Part shown: positions 51,001-57,000 of the stretch, piece after piece | How positions within the stretch are numbered: the stretch's first letter is position 1 | Layout of the letters: each line of letters starts with the position of its first letter | Source of the DNA: Symsagittifera roscoffensis | Lineage: Eukaryota; Xenacoelomorpha; Acoela; Convolutidae | Assembly: GCF_963678635.1 (NCBI RefSeq) | Contig: NC_087065.1 | Span: forward strand, 17,559,623 to 17,623,622 | Length of the DNA stretch: 64,000 nucleotides | Reading direction: 5' to 3' | Made by a program: the position numbers and the translations under genes | The notes under the pieces: model-generated | Databases searched by the model: none | Told to the model about the DNA's origin: nothing | Seen by the model: only the letters and a program-made list of their open reading frames with translations

Positions 51001-54000
51001 TTTATCTGCAGGTATGTGCTTGGCTGCGCTGTTTCTTCGCACTCCTCGTGATGATGGCCTACTGCATCTTCATAATAATAGACTGCCCCTTTACCTTCCG
51101 CTTTCCAATTGAGACCCTGATCGGAATATTCCTTCTCCTGCTCGCTCTGCTGCTATTGGCCACCATCGAGTTTGAACTGTTGGCCAGAGCTGATTTCTAT
51201 TCCAACATTCAGGAGGATGCCAAGAAAAAAGTTAGAAGTTTTTGTTCCGATTTTCAATTTCTTGTCTTCACGTGGTCATTTCTTTATCTTCATGTGGAAA
51301 CGTGGTCATAATTCCGATTCTCTATAACTATAACCCTACTTCAGATTCGTTGTATTGTTTTTGACTATCCAGGCTTGAATAGTTATGTCTGTAAATTGGG
51401 GTTGGAATGTATTATTTGGATAGGGCACCTTTCTGAATAACATTTTGATGGCATTAAAAATGCAGCAGCTTCCAATTCAGAATATAATTTTACAAAATTA
51501 ACTCGCAACGTTATTTTATTGTTATTTGATTCTGTGTGTGGCAAAAGTACCCATCAGTTTATGCAACATTTTAAAGTTTTTTTTGTTGTTTCAATCAATC
51601 CAGAATGAAATTTCTAAGAAGTTAACAAATCTTTACTTGAGTTATTTAATTGGCACATTTTTGAAAATAGAATCTTGTATATGGGGATATGATCAGGAAC
51701 AATTTTTGTGTTTTTCTAGATCGTCAAATTGGGTGTAACCCGATACCAAATGTTCGGCAAATGCAGATATATGGAGATTTGACAAATGAATATAATTAAA
51801 AAAATGACTTTGCATATTTTATTTAAATTGAATTCTGCTTTTTAACACCAAAGAGTTAGGCAATTCGTTTTTTTTTGATGTTTTGTAATTTCAAATAATT
51901 ACGGTTAACTTACGTATAAACGATAATGTTCTCAATAACTAAAAGCAGAAAATGTGAATTACGCCCAGTGAAAACTAACAGTATCAATTTTAGACCGGCG
52001 CCTGATGATCTTGTGAATTTTGTTTCAATCGGTTGTATGACTTTTTAAGTCACTCTTCTTTGTTTATCTGAAAATTCAAAACTCACGACCTTGGCTTTGC
52101 TCCCTATTGAATCTATCGAGAAAATTTTTGCCCCAACAGAGCGGGAAGAGGTGAGAGCTCAACGGTCAGTCGACTCAACTCTAGTGTCCAAGAACTGCTC
52201 CTGTTCGGGTCAGCGGACCATCTTGATACCTGGTATTGATCCTGAGTTGGATTGTTTTTTTTGTAGTTTGCTCATTTATAACTTTTTTCTTTACACGTAA
52301 GCTAGCCATTGTTGATGAAATGTTCAATTCAACAAATAAAAACTAATTGCCAAAAATCATTGTTGTCATAGAAGACACAAATAGAACCAGAAGTTTTTGT
52401 TTCAATCAACCATACGAAATTTTCACTCATTGTTATTGTTCGCCAAAAAACAGAAAAGCCACGATCTTGGATTTGCTTGCCTTTATTTCTAGCAAAAACA
52501 ACCTTGCCCCAAAACCTCGCCTCAAATATAGAGAAGAGATGAAAGCCCAACGGTCAGCCTGTCAGCTCTTGTGTCCAGGAACTACTTCTGTCCGGGTCGT
52601 TGGACTATAATTGTGCCTCGTCTCGGCCCTGGGCTAGACCGGTTATGGGTATCTTGCTGATTGAGAACCTTATAGTTTATATGTAAATTAACCGTAATTA
52701 ATTGAAATTACAAAACATCAAAAAATAACGAATTGCCTAACTCTTTGGTGCTAAAAAAACAGAATTCATTTTAAATAAAATATTCAAAGTGATGTTTTTA
52801 GTCTATCAATTTTGAATCAGTTCCTGAGAAATTTGTGACGCTCGTTTCAATCAGTCATCTGGCTTTCTTCACACAACTTCTTTTTTCACCAAAGAGGACA
52901 CAATTAGCTCACCTCAATTCAACTTGGAACGAGGATAACTCGTCACGTGCGGGATAAATTGTCACGCTTGAGAAATTCGCCTTATATTTTCAGCATCAAC
53001 CTACAAAACGAGCAGTTTAGCCATTTTTGGTTCAGAATGGCCAGACAGGCATCTTCAGGCGCGGATCTAGGAATTTCTCGAGGGGGGAAACGGATTTTCA
53101 AAAGAAAATTTTAAAAATGTGTAGACCTTTTTTTTTGGTCGACAAACTTGATTTTCTGAGCTCTTCCAAACCACTTTAAAGACAGTAATTAGACAAAATT
53201 TTCTGCGCCGCAAGCAAATTTTTGAAAAAAGGCCAAAAAAAAGTTTTTAGGCACTTTTTGGAAAATTTCGACCAAAAAATCGCGTTTTTTCGCCCCCCCC
53301 CCCCCAAGTGTTGAGCGCCATCTTAATAAAGTGTTGAGCGTCAGGAGCAGAGATCTAGCCTCCAAGTGAACAAATGTTTTTTTAAATTAGTCTGATTGTG
53401 AAAAAAAAACACCTTCGAAAGTCGGAGCAATAACGGATAGTTTGAATTTGTTTTGGTTTTACCAAACGTAGTTGCTGTTTAGAACTTGGAAATAGCAAGT
53501 GAGAGAGCGAACAGGGAGCTGAGCAATGTGCTGCCGGAGTTCGTCATCACCCACATAGAGGAGCACCAGTCAAGGTCGAATTACTCGAACAGCAGACAGA
53601 ACTGTGCCATTCTCTTCTTCTTTGCCGACTTCTTCGAACACTACAACGAGATATACAAGAGCGGACTAGGCACACCACTCTTTCAATCCACATAAAATGT
53701 CCTTTCATACTTTTAAGCCGAAAGTTTTTGAGTGTATGTATATTTTCTTTTGACTGTATGTATTGTTTAGAGAGTATTGTTTAGAGAGCGAAATTCGAGT
53801 CGATTCTAATTCTACCCTAAACACCTATCTACCCTGTGCCGATCTACCCAACTTCTAATTTTAGACGGAAATATAGCAGCAAAATATTGATCGCCGCAGT
53901 CGCGCCATAACATGTTGCGAACTTGTCAACAGAGGGTATGCGAAAGCCAGTCATAGCCGCGCAGCCCCCCGGCAACCTAAAACCAAGATCTTCAGTTATC

Positions 54001-57000
54001 TTTGACCAACTGAACTGTTAATAGAACATAGGGTAGATTTGCATAGGATAGACTGGCATAAGAACAATCTATCACCTAAATAATCTCGGTCGACCACTAT
54101 CATAAAGACTTAAACGAACAATCGCCGACTTTCATCCTCCGGATTCTTGATGAAAGCATCAGCTGACTTGAAAAATAGAGCGTTGGCTCTTCTAGTATCT
54201 TTCGTAGAAAAAAAGTGCAGTAAAACATTCTTTGTTGAAAATGCGCAAAAAGTAGAATTTCGAAACAAAAAAATTCAAAACTGCCTCTTCAAAAACAAGA
54301 GCTCTTTTACTTTGATATGCGAAGAAGGGATTAAAAGTGTGATTGTCAGAATGGGTTGAATTGCTGAATGAGTTGATCTGTGATTTTGACGATATTCTAA
54401 ATTCACCCAGCTACTACTATATCTTCAAGATCAAAACTATCTCGTCCACTTACATGGCTGCCAGTAATTTGCAACCGGGTCAGAAATTGCTGGACTGGAG
54501 AGCACAAGCAGTTAAATTGATGGAGGTTAATGATTTCTATAGTTCTTTTTCAGAAATATCAAAGTCTTGAGTAACTATAAACTTTGAGGCTTAAGTCTGG
54601 ACTAGGTTACCGGGTGTTTTTCAGATTTTATCCATGGATGTTCTCTTAATGAGTCTGTCTAACGGCACCTCCTGTGATCACTTCCCTAAACTTGCAGTCT
54701 TTTTGTATTTTTCTTAAAAGTTTAGTAATTTTAGGGAGCTCACATGACTATACACTTTTCCATCAGGTGAAATCAATATATAAACGGTACAGTGATCTGC
54801 AATCCCTCCCTTAACAAACAACACCAATTAAAAAACAGCTATTACAAGATAAAGTTCTCTAGATTCTTGAAACTAGTGTTGCTTTAATGGTCATCACAAA
54901 ATCATTTTATGCTGTGGTTGTTTCGGTGGCAAATCTGATGCGAACCAGACTAGCTTCGTTCTCACATGCAGTGATGCAGTTCCACAGACCCTCCTCGGAT
55001 GGAGAGAAAGCCAAGAGGTTCAGCTACAAGATAGGATACAACATAGGCGACGTCACCACTGGAGTAATCGGAATCACTAAGGTAACCATCCACAAAAATT
55101 TCCTGAAAGCGAAGGTAGGTGTCACATAACACAACATGGCCAATTGACTTTGGCAAATAAAACTCTCTAAACTTCGCATATTTCTTGGAAACACTTAAGA
55201 ATATACTGTCATCGCAATAATAGCTCCCATACCTCGAGAATATAAACAGGTTCACGCATATATACCCGGGTAGAGGTGATTCCGTCCTTCTGTTATCCGA
55301 TAACAGCATGGCTGTCTTCCTAGCATTGCTGTTGCGGTGTTCTTTTGGGAACTTCCTCTCTCTGCTTTGAGACGCAATTCGACTAACTTGAGTTTTCACA
55401 AAGAAACTTCCTTGCAAACATTTTGTTTAATAAAATTATGAACAGAAACAGTTCGAAAATTTTTATAGCGAAACAAAATAAAATGGAGCCCAAATTGCAT
55501 AGTAGAGATTCTGTGAAACACGCGCATCATATTTTTTTAATTAAAAACAGACAAAATAGATTTTAAAAATTGTGAAAAACTGCTCAATCAATTGGGTTGA
55601 CATATTTTCTTTACCAGTCAGCCTTGACAGTGCGGCCAAAGGGCGCAATGTGAATGTGAAAGTCTTAAATAGGGAAAAATGAGAGAAGTAACTTTCATTG
55701 CCGGGTGGGAATTGAAGAAGAAAACATCCTGTACCGGTTGAAAACATTAGCACCGGTTGGGTGGGTGGGGATGGTTACGCACTTAAGATTCGGTTTAAAT
55801 TTTGTGACTGATGAACAGGCTGCAGGAGGTGCCGCCTGGAATGTTCGAATATATGTAATCCATGAAGTGGGTTACTGAGGCGTTTTTTTACTCGCTGCAT
55901 ATTTGCTGACAGTTCTGTTGAAATACGAATTCTCTTCTGGGGTTTCTGTATCTTCTCTTATTGAAAAACAGGATCTGGGAACTGTGCAGTAGCACTATGA
56001 AAGTTTTATATTAATTTATTTTCAAAACATAAAAAAAACACTTTTCGTCTCTTCAAGAAGTTTTTTAAAAAAGTTGTTAATTTTTGCTCGCTATAATTGA
56101 TGATTGCGTTATCTATGGGTTTAAGCTCTTACATTCAGTGGAATGCACAACTCTTATAACTAGATCGTAGTAATCGTCGCCTCGAGAAGAATGTTCAGGG
56201 TGGCAATAGGTTTTCTCGTGTGATCCAGAGACGGTGATTACGTCAACCAAGAGGCGATGAAACAAAACAATTTTTTTTAATCTTCAAGCAGGTTTCAAGT
56301 AACCCTAGTTCTTCCAATCTGTTGACGATCAAATAAGCGAAACGCTAGAGAATTGAACTGGAATCCCAACGTCAGTAACAAATGTTTCAATTCATATGTC
56401 ATGAAGTCATATATATAGACAACCTCAGATGATGGCCTCGTAATGTGGGAAAACGACCCTTTCTCTGGAGTACGGGGAATACGGGTACCACCTATAGAGG
56501 TTTGGAATAATGCGGAAACACCTGCCATGGCCAAACAATTTGCAAAAAGTGGCAAGTTCTGTAATTAGCTGACTAATATTCGCATTCGTTCGACAACCTG
56601 GATTGCGATTCGTATGTTTCAACTTTACCACCAAGATGGAAGAACGTTTTCGTTCCAGTCGACAAAAACCCGTTAATAATTTAGCCGCCCTCAAGTGCCG
56701 TTTTCAAAATTGATACATTGGTGTGTGAAAACTTGAAAAGCCAGTTTTCCCGAATGCAGCTTTGGCCGAGGACTCAAAGGGTTGATTATGTACATATATT
56801 TAAACTACAGTTTGTTCCCCAAAAAACGATCATAAATAATCCAATTGTTACCTCGGCTCTAGTTTTTTTTGTTAAAATTGCAGTGTTTTTGAATTGAAGG
56901 CATTTGAACAGAACAGCAAATTGACACGCCAAAGCCAAAAAATCAAAATACATAGCAAACTGATATCAACGTGACACGCCAAAAACATCAAAATCAAAGG

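Larger units (their letters stand above)
33724..51011 (+). other. Intron 8, 17.3 kb, with a gypsy element and MITEs
   Basis: 33,724-34,110 and 34,748-35,299 show nothing I can name. The rest is mobile-element sequence described separately. The gypsy target duplication ends 86 bases before the exon 9 acceptor boundary. Confidence 0.7.
51231..53482 (+). other. Intron 9, with an inverted-end element and half a MITE
   Basis: 51,231-51,800 and 52,800-53,050 show nothing I can name. 51,806-52,790 is an element with inverted ends. 53,056-53,305 is part of a hAT-like MITE. Confidence 0.65.

Noticed and set aside
54962-55417. 151-codon minus-strand ORF opposite exon 12
   Set aside because: It is a shadow of the cyclase exon in the reverse frame.
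56295-56694. Two overlapping minus-strand ORFs in intron 12
   Set aside because: No motif, no GC rise and no splice-like edges.
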